From assembly GCA_040954595.2 (NCBI GenBank), contig CM082590.2, forward strand, positions 2,356,001-2,420,000: 64,000 nucleotides of DNA, read 5' to 3'. This stretch comes from Balanoglossus misakiensis (taxonomy: Eukaryota; Hemichordata). Below are positions 1 through 13,811 of the stretch, in pieces. Made by a program: the position numbers and the translations under genes. The notes beneath the pieces were generated by a model. It saw nothing but the letters and a program-made list of their open reading frames with translations. It was not told the origin of the DNA and searched no databases. Position 1 is the stretch's first letter; each line of letters begins with the position of its first letter.

Positions 1-461
1 ATAGTTCTAAAATTTCCATGGTTGCTTCCAAACACAGCCTCGTTTGTTTACAAAATTCTGTTGTGATGCGCAGAACACATATATAGGCCTATGCGCATAA
101 GAACGTTTTCCACTAGACTCTGTAGAACGACGGATAGCTGTAAAATGTCCATGGTTGCTTCCAAACTGCCTCGTTTATTTACCGATTTCTGTTGTGAGGC
201 GCAGAACACATGATAGGCCTATGCGCATAAGACATTTTTCCACTAGACTCTGTAGATCGACGGATAGTTCTAAAATTTCCATGGTTGCTTCCAAACAGCC
301 TCGTTTATTTACCGAATTCTGTTGTGAGGCGCAGAACACGTAATAGACCTATGCGCATTAGAAAGTTTTCCACAAGACTCTGTAGATCGACGGATAGATG
401 TAAAATGTCCACGGTTGCTTCCAAATACAGCCTCGTTTATTTACCGATTTCTGTTGTGATG

Positions 462-1715
462 CGCATAACACATATATAGGCCTATGCGCAAAAGAACGTT
501 TTCCACTAGACTCTGTAGATCGACGGATAGCTGTAAAATTTCCATGTTTGCTTCCAAACAGCCTCGTTTATTTACGGAATTCTGTTGTGAGGCGCAGAAC
601 ACGTAATAGGCCTATGCGCATTAGAAAGTTTTCCACAGGACTCTGTAGATCGACGGATAGTTGTAAAATGTCCATGGTTGCTTCCAAATACAGCCTCGTT
701 TATTTACCGATTTCTGTTGTGATGCGCATAACATATATATAGGCCTATGCGCAAAAGAACGTTTTCCACTAGACTCTGTAGATCGACGGATAGCTGTAAA
801 ATTTCCATGTTTGCTTGCAAACAGCCTTGTTTATTTACGGAATTCTGTTTTGAGGCGCAGAACACATGATAGGCCTATGCGCATACGACATTTTTCCACT
901 AGACTCTGTAGATCGACGGATAGTTGTAAAATTTCCATGGTTGCTTCCAAACAACCTCGTTTGTTTACCGAATTCTGTTGTGATGCGCAGAACACATATA
1001 TAGGCCTATGCGCATAAGAACGTTTTCCACTAGACTCTGTAGATCGACGGATAGTTGTAAAATGTTCATGGTTGCTTCCAAATACAGCCTCGTTTATTTA
1101 CCGATTTCTGTTGTGATGCGCATAACACATAGATAGGCCTATGCGCATTATAACGTTTTCCACTAGACTCTGTAGATCGACGGATAGTTGTAAAATTTCC
1201 ATGGTTGCTTCCAAACAGCCTCGTTTATTTACCGAATTCTGTTGTTAGGCGCAGAACACGTTATAGGCCTATGCGCATAAGAAAGTTTTCCACCAGACTC
1301 TGTAGATCGAAGGATTTTTGTAAAATTTCCATGGTTGCTTCCAAACAGCCTCGTTTATTTACCGAATTCTGTTGTTAGGCGCAGAACACGTTATAGGCCT
1401 ATGCGCATAAGAAAGTTTTCCACCAGACTCTGTAGATGGACTGATAGTTGTAAAATTTCCATGGTTGCTTCCAAACAGCCTCGTTTATTTACTGATTTCT
1501 GTTGTGAGGCGCAGAACACATGATAGGCCAATGCGCATAAGACATTTTTCCACTAGACTCTGTAGATCGACGGATAGTTGTAAAATTTCCATGGTTGCTT
1601 CCAAACAACCTCGTTTGTTTACGAATTCTGTTGTGATGCGCAGAACACATATATAGGGCTATGCGCATAAGAAAGTTTTCCACCAGACTCCGTAGATCGA
1701 CGGATAGTTGTAAAA
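462..1715. repeat. Block recurring at 7,161-8,414 (offset 6,699)
   Basis: About 1.25 kb is repeated 6,699 bp downstream with a small number of changes, for example 'ccatgtttg' versus 'ccatggttg' near 544/7,243 and 'gaaggatttttg' versus 'gacggatagttg' near 1,308/8,007. Shared markers are 'gcgcaaaagaacg', 'gcgcatacgacattt' and 'gtagatggactgatag'. It also occurs inside the 2,496-bp duplication, so the 1-9-kb region holds three copies. Confidence 0.8.
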
Positions 1716-4700
1716 TTTCCATGGTTGCTTCCAAACAGCCTCGTTTATTTACCGAATTCTGTTGTGAGGCGCAGAACACATAGATAGGCATATGTGCATA
1801 AGAAAGTTTTCCACTATAGACTCTGTAGATCGAGAGATAGTTCTAAAATGTCCATGGTTGCTACCAAACACAGCCTCGTTTGTTTACAAAATTCTGTTGT
1901 GATGCGCAGAACACATAGATAGGCCTATGCGCATATGAACGTTTTCCACCATACACTGTAGATCGAGAGATAGTTCTAAAACTTCCATGTTTGCTTCCAA
2001 ACAGCCTCGTTTATTTGCGGAATTCTGTTTTGAGGCGCAGAACACATAGATAGGCATATGTGAATAAGAAAGTTTTCCACTATAGACTCTGTAGATCGAG
2101 AGATAGTTGTAAAATTTCCATGGTTGCTTCCAAACAGCCTCGCTTATTTACCGATTTCTGTTGTGAGGCGCAGAACACATAGATAGGCCTATGCGCATGA
2201 AAAACTTTTCAACTTTAGATCAACGGATAGTTCTAAAATTTCCATGGTTGTTTCCAAACAGCCTCGTTTATTTACCGAATTCTGTTGTGATGCGTAGAAC
2301 ACATACATATGCCTATGCGCATAAGAAAGTTTTCCACTAGACTCCGTAGATCGACGAATAGTTCTAAAATGTCCATGGTTGCTTCCAAACAAAGCCTGGT
2401 TTGTTTACAAAATTCTGTTGTGAAGCGCAGAACACATAGACAGGCCTATGCGCATATGAACGTTTTCCACTATACTCTGTAGATCGAGAGATAGTTCTAA
2501 AATTTCCATGTTTGCTTCCAAACAGCCTCGTTTATTTACGGAATTCTGTTTTGAGGCGCAGAACACATAGATAGGCATATGTGCATAAGAAAGTTTTCCA
2601 CTATAGACTCTGTAGATCGAGAGATAGTTCTAAAATGTCCATGGTTGCTTCCAAACACAGCCTCGTTTGTTTACAAAATTCTGTTGTGATGCGCAGAACA
2701 CATATATAGGCCTATGCGCATAATAACGTTTTCCACTAGACTCTGTAGATCGACGGATAGTTGTAAAATTTCCATGGTTGCTTCCAAACAGCCTCGTTTA
2801 TTTACCGAATTCTGTTGTAAGGCACAGAACACATAGATAGGCCTATGTGCATAAGAAAGTTTTCCACTATAGACTCTGTAGATCGAGAGATAGTTCTAAA
2901 ATGTCCATGGTTGCTTCCAAACACAGCCTCGTTTGTTTACAAAATTCTGTTGTGATGCGCAGAACACATATATAGGCCTATGCGCATAATAACGTTTTCC
3001 ACTAGACTCTGTAGATCGACGGATAGTTGTAAAATTTCCATGTTTGCTTCCAAACAGCCTCGTTTATTTACGGAATTCTGTTGTGAGGCGCAGAACACGT
3101 AATAGGCCTATGCGCATTAGAAAGTTTTCCACAGGACTCTGTAGATCGACGGATAGTTGTAAAATGTCCATGGTTGCTTCCAAATACAGCCTCGTTTATT
3201 TACCGATTTCTGTTGTGATGCGCATAACATATATATAGGCCTATGCGCAAAAGAACGTTTTCCACTAGACTCTGTAGATCGACGGATAGCTGTAAAATTT
3301 CCATGTTTGCTTGCAAACAGCCTTGTTTATTTACGGAATTCTGTTTTGAGGCGCAGAACACATGATAGGCCTATGCGCATACGACATTTTTCCACTAGAC
3401 TCTGTAGATCGACGGATAGTTGTAAAATTTCCATGGTTGCTTCCAAACAACCTCGTTTGTTTACCGAATTCTGTTGTGATGCGCAGAACACATATATAGG
3501 CCTATGCGCATAAGAACGTTTTCCACTAGACTCTGTAGATCGACGGATAGTTGTAAAATGTTCATGGTTGCTTCCAAATACAGCCTCGTTTATTTACCGA
3601 TTTCTGTTGTGATGCGCATAACACATAGATAGGCCTATGCGCATTATAACGTTTTCCACTAGACTCTGTAGATCGACGGATAGTTGTAAAATTTCCATGG
3701 TTGCTTCCAAACAGCCTCGTTTATTTACCGAATTCTGTTGTTAGGCGCAGAACACGTTATAGGCCTATGCGCATAAGAAAGTTTTCCACCAGACTCTGTA
3801 GATCGAAGGATTTTTGTAAAATTTCCATGGTTGCTTCCAAACAGCCTCGTTTATTTACCGAATTCTGTTGTTAGGCGCAGAACACGTTATAGGCCTATGC
3901 GCATAAGAAAGTTTTCCACCAGACTCTGTAGATGGACTGATAGTTGTAAAATTTCCATGGTTGCTTCCAAACAGCCTCGTTTATTTACTGATTTCTGTTG
4001 TGAGGCGCAGAACACATGATAGGCCAATGCGCATAAGACATTTTTCCACTAGACTCTGTAGATCGACGGATAGTTGTAAAATTTCCATGGTTGCTTCCAA
4101 ACAACCTCGTTTGTTTACGAATTCTGTTGTGATGCGCAGAACACATATATAGGGCTATGCGCATAAGAAAGTTTTCCACCAGACTCCGTAGATCGACGGA
4201 TAGTTGTAAAATTTCCATGGTTGCTTCCAAACAGCCTCGTTTATTTACCGAATTCTGTTGTGAGGCGCAGAACACATAGATAGGCATATGTGCATAAGAA
4301 AGTTTTCCACTATAGACTCTGTAGATCGAGAGATAGTTCTAAAATGTCCATGGTTGCTACCAAACACAGCCTCGTTTGTTTACAAAATTCTGTTGTGATG
4401 CGCAGAACACATAGATAGGCCTATGCGCATATGAACGTTTTCCACCATACACTGTAGATCGAGAGATAGTTCTAAAACTTCCATGTTTGCTTCCAAACAG
4501 CCTCGTTTATTTGCGGAATTCTGTTTTGAGGCGCAGAACACATAGATAGGCATATGTGAATAAGAAAGTTTTCCACTATAGACTCTGTAGATCGAGAGAT
4601 AGTTGTAAAATTTCCATGGTTGCTTCCAAACAGCCTCGCTTATTTACCGATTTCTGTTGTGAGGCGCAGAACACATAGATAGGCCTATGCGCATGAAAAA

Positions 4701-5538
4701 CTTTTCAACTTTAGATCAACGGATAGTTCTAAAATTTCCATGGTTGTTTCCAAACAGCCTCGTTTATTTACCGAATTCTGTTGTGATGCGTAGAACACAT
4801 ACATATGCCTATGCGCATAAGAAAGTTTTCCACTAGACTCCGTAGATCGACGAATAGTTCTAAAATGTCCATGGTTGCTTCCAAACAAAGCCTGGTTTGT
4901 TTACAAAATTCTGTTGTGAAGCGCAGAACACATAGACAGGCCTATGCGCATATGAACGTTTTCCACTATACTCTGTAGATCGAGAGATAGTTCTAAAATT
5001 TCCATGTTTGCTTCCAAACAGCCTCGTTTATTTACGGAATTCTGTTTTGAGGCGCAGAACACATAGATAGGCATATGTGCATAAGAAAGTTTTCCACTAT
5101 AGACTCTGTAGATCGAGAGATAGTTCTAAAATGTCCATGGTTGCTTCCAAACACAGCCTCGTTTGTTTACAAAATTCTGTTGTGATGCGCAGAACACATA
5201 TATAGGCCTATGCGCATAATAACGTTTTCCACTAGACTCTGTAGATCGACGGATAGTTGTAAAATTTCCATGGTTGCTTCCAAACAGCCTCGTTTATTTA
5301 CCGAATTCTGTTGTAAGGCACAGAACACATAGATAGGCCTATGTGCATAAGAAAGTTTTCCACTATAGACTCTGTAGATCGAGAGATAGTTCTAAAATGT
5401 CCATGGTTGCTTCCAAACACAGCCTCGTTTGTTTACAAAATTCTGTTGTGATGCGCAGAACACATATATAGGCCTATGCGCATAATAACGTTTTCCACTA
5501 GACTCTGTAGATCGACGGATAGTTGTAAAATTTCCATG
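532..5538. repeat. 2,496-bp tandem duplication (about 19 monomers)
   Basis: Bases 532-3,042 match 3,028-5,538 at a constant offset of 2,496. I compared the block along its length and saw no difference. Shared private changes include 'gatcgaaggatttttg' (1,306 and 3,802), 'cctcgcttattt' (2,140 and 4,636), 'gcgcatgaaaaac' and 'tgaagcgcag'. The match breaks at 531 versus 3,027 (c/t) and at 3,043 versus 5,539 (t/g). Such identity implies very recent unequal exchange, or an assembly duplication. Confidence 0.9.
2120..2243. repeat. Short 124-bp marker monomer ('caactttagatcaacgg' variant), first of 20
   Basis: In this copy the usual 'gttttccactagactctgtagatcgacgg' region is replaced by 'cttttcaactttagatcaacgg', 7 bases shorter than the common form. 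The diagnostic 'aactttag' starts at 2,211, 4,707, 6,811, 11,013, 13,116, 15,626, 21,030, 22,735, 29,992, 31,833, 34,340, 42,079, 43,390, 46,164, 49,713, 50,495, 52,321, 52,711, 55,202 and 57,182. It is usually preceded by monomers with 'tttgcggaattctgttttga' and 'atatgtgaataag', and followed by 'gatgcgtagaacacatacat' and 'gactccgtagatcgacgaat'. This conserved cassette of about five monomers is the best marker of higher-order units. The copy at 52,321 is atypical, being followed by 'gagagatag'. Confidence 0.9.
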
Positions 5539-6850
5539 GTTGCTTCCAAACAGCCTCGTTTATTTACCGAATTCTGTTGTGAGGCGCAGAACACATAGAT
5601 AGGCATATGTGCATAAGAAAGTTTTCCACTATAGACTCTGTAGATCGAGAGATAGTTCTAAAATGTCCATGGTTGTTACCAAACACAGCCTCGTTTGTTT
5701 ACAAAATTCTGTTGTGATGCGCAGAACACATATATAGGCCTATGCGCATAAGAACGTTTCCACTAGACTCTGTAGATCGACGGATAGTTGTAAAATTTCC
5801 ATGGTTGCTTCCAAACAGCCTCGTTTATTTACCGAATTCTGTTGTTAGGCGCAGAACACGTTATAGGCCTATGCGCATAAGAAAGTTTTCCACCAGACTC
5901 TGTAGATGGACTGATAGTTGTAAAATTTCCATGGTTGCTTCCAAACAGCCTCGTTTATTTACTGATTTCTGTTGTGAGGCGCAGAACACATGATAGGCCA
6001 ATGCGCATAAGACATTTTTCCACTAGACTCTGTAGATCGACGGATAGTTGTAAAATTTCCATGGTTGCTTCCAAACAACCTCGTTTGTTTACGAATTCTG
6101 TTGTGATGCGCAGAACACATATATAGGCCTATGCGCATAAGAACGTTTTCCACTAGACTCTGTAGATCGAGAGATAGTTCTAAAATTTCCATGGTTGCTT
6201 CCAAACAGCCTCGTTTATTTACCGAATTCTGTTGTGAGACGCAGAACACGTAATAGGCCTATGCGCATAAGAAAGTTTTCCACCAGACTCCGTAGATCGA
6301 CGGATAGTTGTAAAATTTCCATGGTTGCTTCCAAACAGCCTCGTTTATTTACCGAATTCTGTTGTGAGGCGCAGAACACATAGATAGGCCTATGTGCATA
6401 AGAAAGTTTTCCACTATAGACTCTGTAGATCGAGAGATAGTTCTAAAATGTCCATGGTTGCTACCAAACACAGCCTCGTTTGTTTACAAAATTCTGTTGT
6501 GATGCGCAGAACACATAGATAGGCCTATGCGCATATGAACGTTTTCCACTATACACTGTAGATCGAGAGATAGTTCTAAAACTTCCATGTTTGCTTCCAA
6601 ACAGCCTCGTTTATTTGCGGAATTCTGTTTTGAGGCGCAGAACACATAGATAGGCATATGTGAATAAGAAAGTTTTCCACTATAGACTCTGTAGATCGAG
6701 AGATAGTTGTAAAATTTCCATGGTTGCTTCCAAACAGCCTCGTTTATTTACCGATTTCTGTTGTGAGGCGCAGAACACATAGATAGGCCTATGCGCATAA
6801 AAAACTTTTCAACTTTAGATCAACGGATAGTTCTAAAATTTCCATGGTTG
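5075..6850. repeat. Block shared with 9,278-11,052 (offset about 4,203)
   Basis: Both blocks carry the same order of subtypes, including 'gaacgtttccac' (one T missing), 'gtagatggactgatag', 'ggccaatgcgc' and 'gagacgcagaacacgtaat'. Differences include 'ttgttacc' versus 'ttgctacc' (about 5,674/9,877) and one base in a T run (catttttcc versus cattttcc), which shifts the offset to 4,202. The match ends where 'gcttccaaacacag' here faces 'gtttccaaacagcc' there. The same block occurs a further time from about 21,666. Confidence 0.75.
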
Positions 6851-7160
6851 CTTCCAAACACAGCCTCGTTTGTTTACAAAATTCTGTTGTGATGCGCAGA
6901 ACACATATATAGGCCTATGCGCATAAGAACGTTTTCCACTAGACTCTGTATATCCACGGATAGCTGTAAAATTGCCATGTTTGCTTCCAAACAGCCTCGT
7001 TTATTTACGGAATTCTGTTTTTAGGCGCAGAACACATAGATAGGCATATGTGCATAAGAAAGTTTTCCACTATAGACTCTGTAGATCGAGAGATAGTTCT
7101 AAAATGTCCATGGTTGCTTCCAAACACAGCCTCGTTTGTTTACAAAATTCTGTTGTGATG

Positions 7161-8414
7161 CGCAGAACACATATATAGGCCTATGCGCAAAAGAACGTTT
7201 TCCACTAGACTCTGTAGATCGACGGATAGCTGTAAAATTTCCATGGTTGCTTCCAAACAGCCTCGTTTATTTACCGAATTCTGTTGTGAGGCGCAGAACA
7301 CGTAATAGGCCTATGCGCATTAGAAAGTTTTCCACAAGACTCTGTAGATCGACGGATAGTTGTAAAATGTCCATGGTTGCTTCCAAATACAGCCTCGTTT
7401 ATTTACCGATTTCTGTTGTGATGCGCATAACACATATATAGGCCTATGCGCAAAAGAACGTTTTCCACTAGACTCTGTAGATCGACGGATAGCTGTAAAA
7501 TTTCCATGTTTGCTTGCAAACAGCCTCGTTTATTTACGGAATTCTGTTTTGAGGCGCAGAACACATGATAGGCCTATGCGCATACGACATTTTTCCACTA
7601 GACTCTGTAGATCGACGGATAGTTGTAGAATTTCCATGGTTGCTTCCAAACAACCTCGTTTGTTTACCGAATTCTGTTGTGATGCGCAGAACACATATAT
7701 AGGCCTATGCGCATAAGAACGTTTTCCACTAGACTCTGTAGATCGACGGATAGTTGTAAAATGTTCATGGTTGCTTCCAAATACAGCCTCGTTTATTTAC
7801 CGATTTCTGTTGTGATGCGCATAACACATAGATAGGCCTATGCGCATTATAACGTTTTCCACTAGACTCTGTAGATCGACGGATAGTTGTAAAATTTCCA
7901 TGGTTGCTTCCAAACAGCCTCGTTTATTTACCGAATTCTGTTGTTAGGCGCAGAACACGTTATAGGCCTATGCGCATAAGAAAGTTTTCCACCAGACTCT
8001 GTAGATCGACGGATAGTTGTAAAATTTCCATGGTTGCTTCCAAACAGCCTCGTTTATTTACCGAATTCTGTTGTTAGGCGCAGAACACGTTATAGGCCTA
8101 TGCGCATAAGCAAGTTTTCCACCAGACTCTGTAGATGGACTGATAGTTGTAAAATTTCCATGGTTGCTTCCAAACAGCCTCGTTTATTTACTGATTTCTG
8201 TTGTGAGGCGCAGAACACATGATAGGCCAATGCGCATAAGACATTTTTCCACTAGACTCTGTAGATCGACGGATAGTTGTAAAATTTCCATGGTTGCTTC
8301 CAAACAACCTCGTTTGTTTACGAATTCTGTTGTGATGCGCAGAACACATATATAGGGCTATGCGCATAAGAAAGTTTTCCACCAGACTCCGTAGATCGAC
8401 GGATAGTTGTAAAA
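7161..8414. repeat. Third copy of the 462-1,715 block
   Basis: This matches 462-1,715 at offset 6,699. It is followed at 8,416 by 'aatgttcatgg', a junction to another copy of material seen near 7,760. A local dimer-scale rearrangement follows (8,416-8,900), in which 'ttaggcgcagaacac' is joined to 'atgataggccaatgcgc', a combination not seen elsewhere in the window. Confidence 0.75.
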
Positions 8415-9016
8415 TGTTCATGGTTGCTTCCAAATACAGCCTCGTTTATTTACCGATTTCTGTTGTGATGCGCATAACACATAGATAGGCCTATGCGCAT
8501 TATAACGTTTTCCACTAGACTCTGTAGATCGACGGATAGTTGTAAAATGTCCATGGTTGCTTCCAAACAGCCTCGTTTATTTACCGAATTCTGTTGTTAG
8601 GCGCAGAACACGTTATAGGCCTATGCGCACAAGAAAGTTTTCCACCAGACTCTGTAGATCGACGGATAGTTGTAAAATTTCCATGGTTGCTTCCAAACAG
8701 CCTCGTTTATTTACCGAATTCTGTTGTTAGGCGCAGAACACATGATAGGCCAATGCGCATGAGACATTTTTCCACTAGACTCTGTAGATCGACGGATAGT
8801 TGTAAAATTTCCATGGTTGCTTCCAAACAACCTCGTTTGTTTACGAATTCTGTTGTGATGCGCAGAACACATATATAGGGCTATGCGCATAAGAAAGTTT
8901 TCCACCAGACTCCGTAGATCGACGGATAGTTGTAAAATTTCCATGGTTGCTTCCAAACAGCCTCGTTTATTTACCGAATTCTGTTGTGAGGCGCAGAACA
9001 CATAGATAGGCATATG

Positions 9017-12000
9017 TGCATAAGAAAGTTTTCCACTAGACTCCGTAGATCGACGAATAGTTCTAAAATGTCCATGGTTGCTTCCAAACAAAGCCTGCTT
9101 TGTTTACAAAATTCTGTTGTGATGCGCAGAACACATAGATAGGCCTATGCGCATATGAACGTTTTCCACTATACTCTGTAGATCGAGAGATAGTTCTAAA
9201 ATTTCCATGTTTGCTTCCAAACAGCCTCGTTTATTTACGGAATTCTGTTTTGAGGCGCAGAACACATAGATCGGCATATGTGCATAAGAAAGTTTTCCAC
9301 TATAGACTCTGTAGATCGAGAGATAGTTCTAAAATGTCCATGGTTGCTTCCAAACACAGCCTCGTTTGTTTACAAAATTCTGTTGTGATGCGCAGAACAC
9401 ATATATAGGCCTATGCGCATAATAACGTTTTCCACTAGACTCTGTACATCGACGGATAGTTGTAAAATTTCCATGGTTGCTTCCAAACAGCCTCGTTTAT
9501 TTACCGAATTCTGTTGTAAGGCACAGAACACATAGATAGGCCTATGTGCATAAGAAAGTTTTCCACTATAGACTCTGTAGATCGAGAGATAGTTCTAAAA
9601 TGTCCATGGTTGCTTCCAAACACAGCCTCGTTTGTTTACAAAATTCTGTTGTGATGCGCAGAACACATATATAGGCCTATGCGCATAATAACGTTTTCCA
9701 CTAGACTCTGTAGATCGACGGATAGTTGTAAAATTTCCATGGTTGCTTCCAAACAGCCTCGTTTATTTACCGAATTCTGTTGTGAGGCGCAGAACACATA
9801 GATAGGCATATGTGCATAAGAAAGTTTTCCACTATAGACTCTGTAGATCGAGAGATAGTTCTAAAATGTCCATGGTTGCTACCAAACACAGCCTCGTTTG
9901 TTTACAAAATTCTGTTGTGATGCGCAGAACACATATATAGGCCTATGCGCATAAGAACGTTTCCACTAGACTCTGTAGATCGACGGATAGTTGTAAAATT
10001 TCCATGGTTGCTTCCAAACAGCCTCGTTTATTTACCGAATTCTGTTGTTAGGCGCAGAACACGTTATAGGCCTATGCGCATAAGAAAGTTTTCCACCAGA
10101 CTCTGTAGATGGACTGATAGTTGTAAAATTTCCATGGTTGCTTCCAAACAGCCTCGTTTATTTACTGATTTCTGTTGTGAGGCGCAGAACACATGATAGG
10201 CCAATGCGCATAAGACATTTTCCACTAGACTCTGTAGATCGACGGATAGTTGTAAAATTTCCATGGTTGCTTCCAAACAACCTCGTTTGTTTACGAATTC
10301 TGTTGTGATGCGCAGAACACATATATAGGCCTATGCGCATAAGAACGTTTTCCACTAGACTCTGTAGATCGAGAGATAGTTCTAAAATTTCCATGGTTGC
10401 TTCCAAACAGCCTCGTTTATTTACCGAATTCTGTTGTGAGACGCAGAACACGTAATAGGCCTATGCGCATAAGAAAGTTTTCCACCAGACTCCGTAGATC
10501 GACGGATAGTTGTAAAATTTCCATGGTTGCTTCCAAACAGCCTCGTTTATTTACCGAATTCTGTTGTGAGGCGCAGAACACATAGATAGGCATATGTGCA
10601 TAAGAAAGTTTTCCACTATAGACTCTGTAGATCGAGAGATAGTTCTAAAATGTCCATGGTTGCTACCAAACACAGCCTCGTTTGTTTACAAAATTCTGTT
10701 GTGATGCGCAGAACACATAGATAGGCCTATGCGCATATGAACGTTTTCCACTATACTCTGTAGATCGAGAGATAGTTCTAAAACTTCCATGTTTGCTTCC
10801 AAACAGCCTCGTTTATTTGCGGAATTCTGTTTTGAGGCGCAGAACACATAGATAGGCATATGTGAATAAGAAAGTTTTCCACTATAGACTCTGTAGATCG
10901 AGAGATAGTTGTAAAATTTCCATGGTTGCTTCCAAACAGCCTCGTTTATTTACCGATTTCTGTTGTGAGGCGCAGAACACATAGATAGGCCTATGCGCAT
11001 AAAAAACTTTTCAACTTTAGATCAACGGATAGTTCTAAAATTTCCATGGTTGTTTCCAAACAGCCTCGTTTATTTACCGAATTCTGTTGTGATGCGTAGA
11101 ACACATACATATGCCTATGCGCATAAGAAAGTTTTCCACTAGACTCCGTAGATCGACGAATAGTTCTAAAATGTCCATGGTTGCTTCCAAACAAAGCCTG
11201 GTTTGTTTACAAAATTCTGTTGTGATGCGCAGAACACATAGATAGGCCTATGCGCATATGAACGTTTTCCACTATACTCTGTAGATCGAGAGATAGTTCT
11301 AAAATTTCCATGTTTGCTTCCAAACAGCCTCGTTTATTTACGGAATTCTGTTTTGAGGCGCAGAACACATAGATCGGCATATGTGCATAAGAAAGTTTTC
11401 CACTATAGACTCTGTAGATCGAGAGATAGTTCTAAAATGTCCATGGTTGCTTCCAAACACAGCCTCGTTTGTTTACAAAATTCTGTTGTGATGCGCAGAA
11501 CACATATATAGGCCTATGCGCATAATAACGTTTTCCACTAGACTCTGTACATCGACGGATAGTTGTAAAATTTCCATGGTTGCTTCCAAACAGCCTCGTT
11601 TATTTACCGAATTCTGTTGTAAGGCACAGAACACATAGATAGGCCTATGTGCATAAGAAAGTTTTCCACTATAGACTCTGTAGATCGAGAGATAGTTCTA
11701 AAATGTCCATGGTTGCTTCCAAACACAGCCTCGTTTGTTTACAAAATTCTGTTGTGATGCGCAGAACACATATATAGGCCTATGCGCATAATAACGTTTT
11801 CCACTAGACTCTGTAGATCGACGGATAGTTGTAAAATTTCCATGGTTGCTTCCAAACAGCCTCGTTTATTTACCGAATTCTGTTGTGAGGCGCAGAACAC
11901 ATAGATAGGCATATGTGCATAAGAAAGTTTTCCACTATAGACTCTGTAGATCGAGAGATAGTTCTAAAATGTCCATGGTTGCTACCAAACACAGCCTCGT

Positions 12001-13477
12001 TTGTTTACAAAATTCTGTTGTGATGCGCAGAACACATATATAGGCCTATGCGCATAAGAACGTTTCCACTAGACTCTGTAGATCGACGGATAGTTGTAAA
12101 ATTTCCATGGTTGCTTCCAAACAGCCTCGTTTATTTACCGAATTCTGTTGTTAGGCGCAGAACACGTTATAGGCCTATGCGCATAAGAAAGTTTTCCACC
12201 AGACTCTGTAGATGGACTGATAGTTGTAAAATTTCCATGGTTGCTTCCAAACAGCCTCGTTTATTTACTGATTTCTGTTGTGAGGCGCAGAACACATGAT
12301 AGGCCAATGCGCATAAGACATTTTCCACTAGACTCTGTAGATCGACGGATAGTTGTAAAATTTCCATGGTTGCTTCCAAACAACCTCGTTTGTTTACGAA
12401 TTCTGTTGTGATGCGCAGAACACATATATAGGCCTATGCGCATAAGAACGTTTTCCACTAGACTCTGTAGATCGAGAGATAGTTCTAAAATTTCCATGGT
12501 TGCTTCCAAACAGCCTCGTTTATTTACCGAATTCTGTTGTGAGACGCAGAACACGTAATAGGCCTATGCGCATAAGAAAGTTTTCCACCAGACTCCGTAG
12601 ATCGACGGATAGTTGTAAAATTTCCATGGTTGCTTCCAAACAGCCTCGTTTATTTACCGAATTCTGTTGTGAGGCGCAGAACACATAGATAGGCATATGT
12701 GCATAAGAAAGTTTTCCACTATAGACTCTGTAGATCGAGAGATAGTTCTAAAATGTCCATGGTTGCTACCAAACACAGCCTCGTTTGTTTACAAAATTCT
12801 GTTGTGATGCGCAGAACACATAGATAGGCCTATGCGCATATGAACGTTTTCCACTATACTCTGTAGATCGAGAGATAGTTCTAAAACTTCCATGTTTGCT
12901 TCCAAACAGCCTCGTTTATTTGCGGAATTCTGTTTTGAGGCGCAGAACACATAGATAGGCATATGTGAATAAGAAAGTTTTCCACTATAGACTCTGTAGA
13001 TCGAGAGATAGTTGTAAAATTTCCATGGTTGCTTCCAAACAGCCTCGTTTATTTACCGATTTCTGTTGTGAGGCGCAGAACACATAGATAGGCCTATGCG
13101 CATAAAAAACTTTTCAACTTTAGATCAACGGATAGTTCTAAAATTTCCATGGTTGTTTCCAAACAGCCTCGTTTATTTACCGAATTCTGTTGTGATGCGT
13201 AGAACACATACATATGCCTATGCGCATAAGAAAGTTTTCCACTAGACTCCGTAGATCGACGAATAGTTCTAAAATGTCCATGGTTGCTTCCAAACAAAGC
13301 CTGGTTTGTTTACAAAATTCTGTTGTGATGCGCAGAACACATAGATAGGCCTATGCGCATATGAACGTTTTCCACTATACTCTGTAGATCGAGAGATAGT
13401 TCTAAAATTTCCATGTTTGCTTCCAAACAGCCTCGTTTATTTACGGAATTCTGTTTTGAGGCGCAGAACACATAGAT
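9017..13477. repeat. 2,103-bp tandem duplication (16 monomers)
   Basis: Bases 9,017-11,374 match 11,120-13,477 at offset 2,103. The only difference I found is 9,098 (c) versus 11,201 (g), within 'agcctgctttg' and 'agcctggtttg'. Both copies share the derived 'gacattttcc' at about 10,215 and 12,318, where related blocks have one more T. The right end is marked by 'tagatcggcat' (11,375) versus 'tagataggcat' (13,478). Confidence 0.88.
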
Positions 13478-13678
13478 AGGCATATGTGCATAAGAAAGTT
13501 TTCCACTATAGACTCTGTAGATCGAGAGATAGTTCTAAAATTTCCATGGTTGCTTCCAAACACAGCCTCGTTTGTTTACAAAATTCTGTTGTGATGCGCA
13601 GAACACATATATAGGCCTATGCGCATAAGAACGTTTTCCACTAGACTCTGTAGATCGACGGATAGTTCTAAAATTTCC

Positions 13679-13811
13679 ATGGTTGCTTCCAAACAGCCTC
13701 GTTTATTTACCGAATTCTGTTGTGAGGCACAGAACACATATATAGGCCTATGTGCATAAGAAAGTTTTCCACTATAGACTCTGTAGATCGAGAGATAGTT
13801 CTAAAATGTCC
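13679..13811. repeat. Representative B-type monomer (133 bp)
   Basis: This copy shows the B subtype: 'caaacagcctcgtttattt' followed by 'accgaattc', 'gttgtgaggc', and a 3' half with 'ccactatagactctgtag' and 'atcgagagatagttct'. It carries the 'ggcctatgtgc' form of the palindromic region, in which the StuI-centred palindrome is intact but the TGCGCA-centred one is changed to TGTGCA. Other B-like subtypes differ by 'acacgtaatagg' with 'ccaccagac' (130 bp), by 'acacatgatagg' with 'gacatttttcc', or by 'tttgcggaattctgttttgagg'. Boundaries at 'atggttgc' are a convention; the true unit start of a tandem repeat is arbitrary. Confidence 0.9.
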
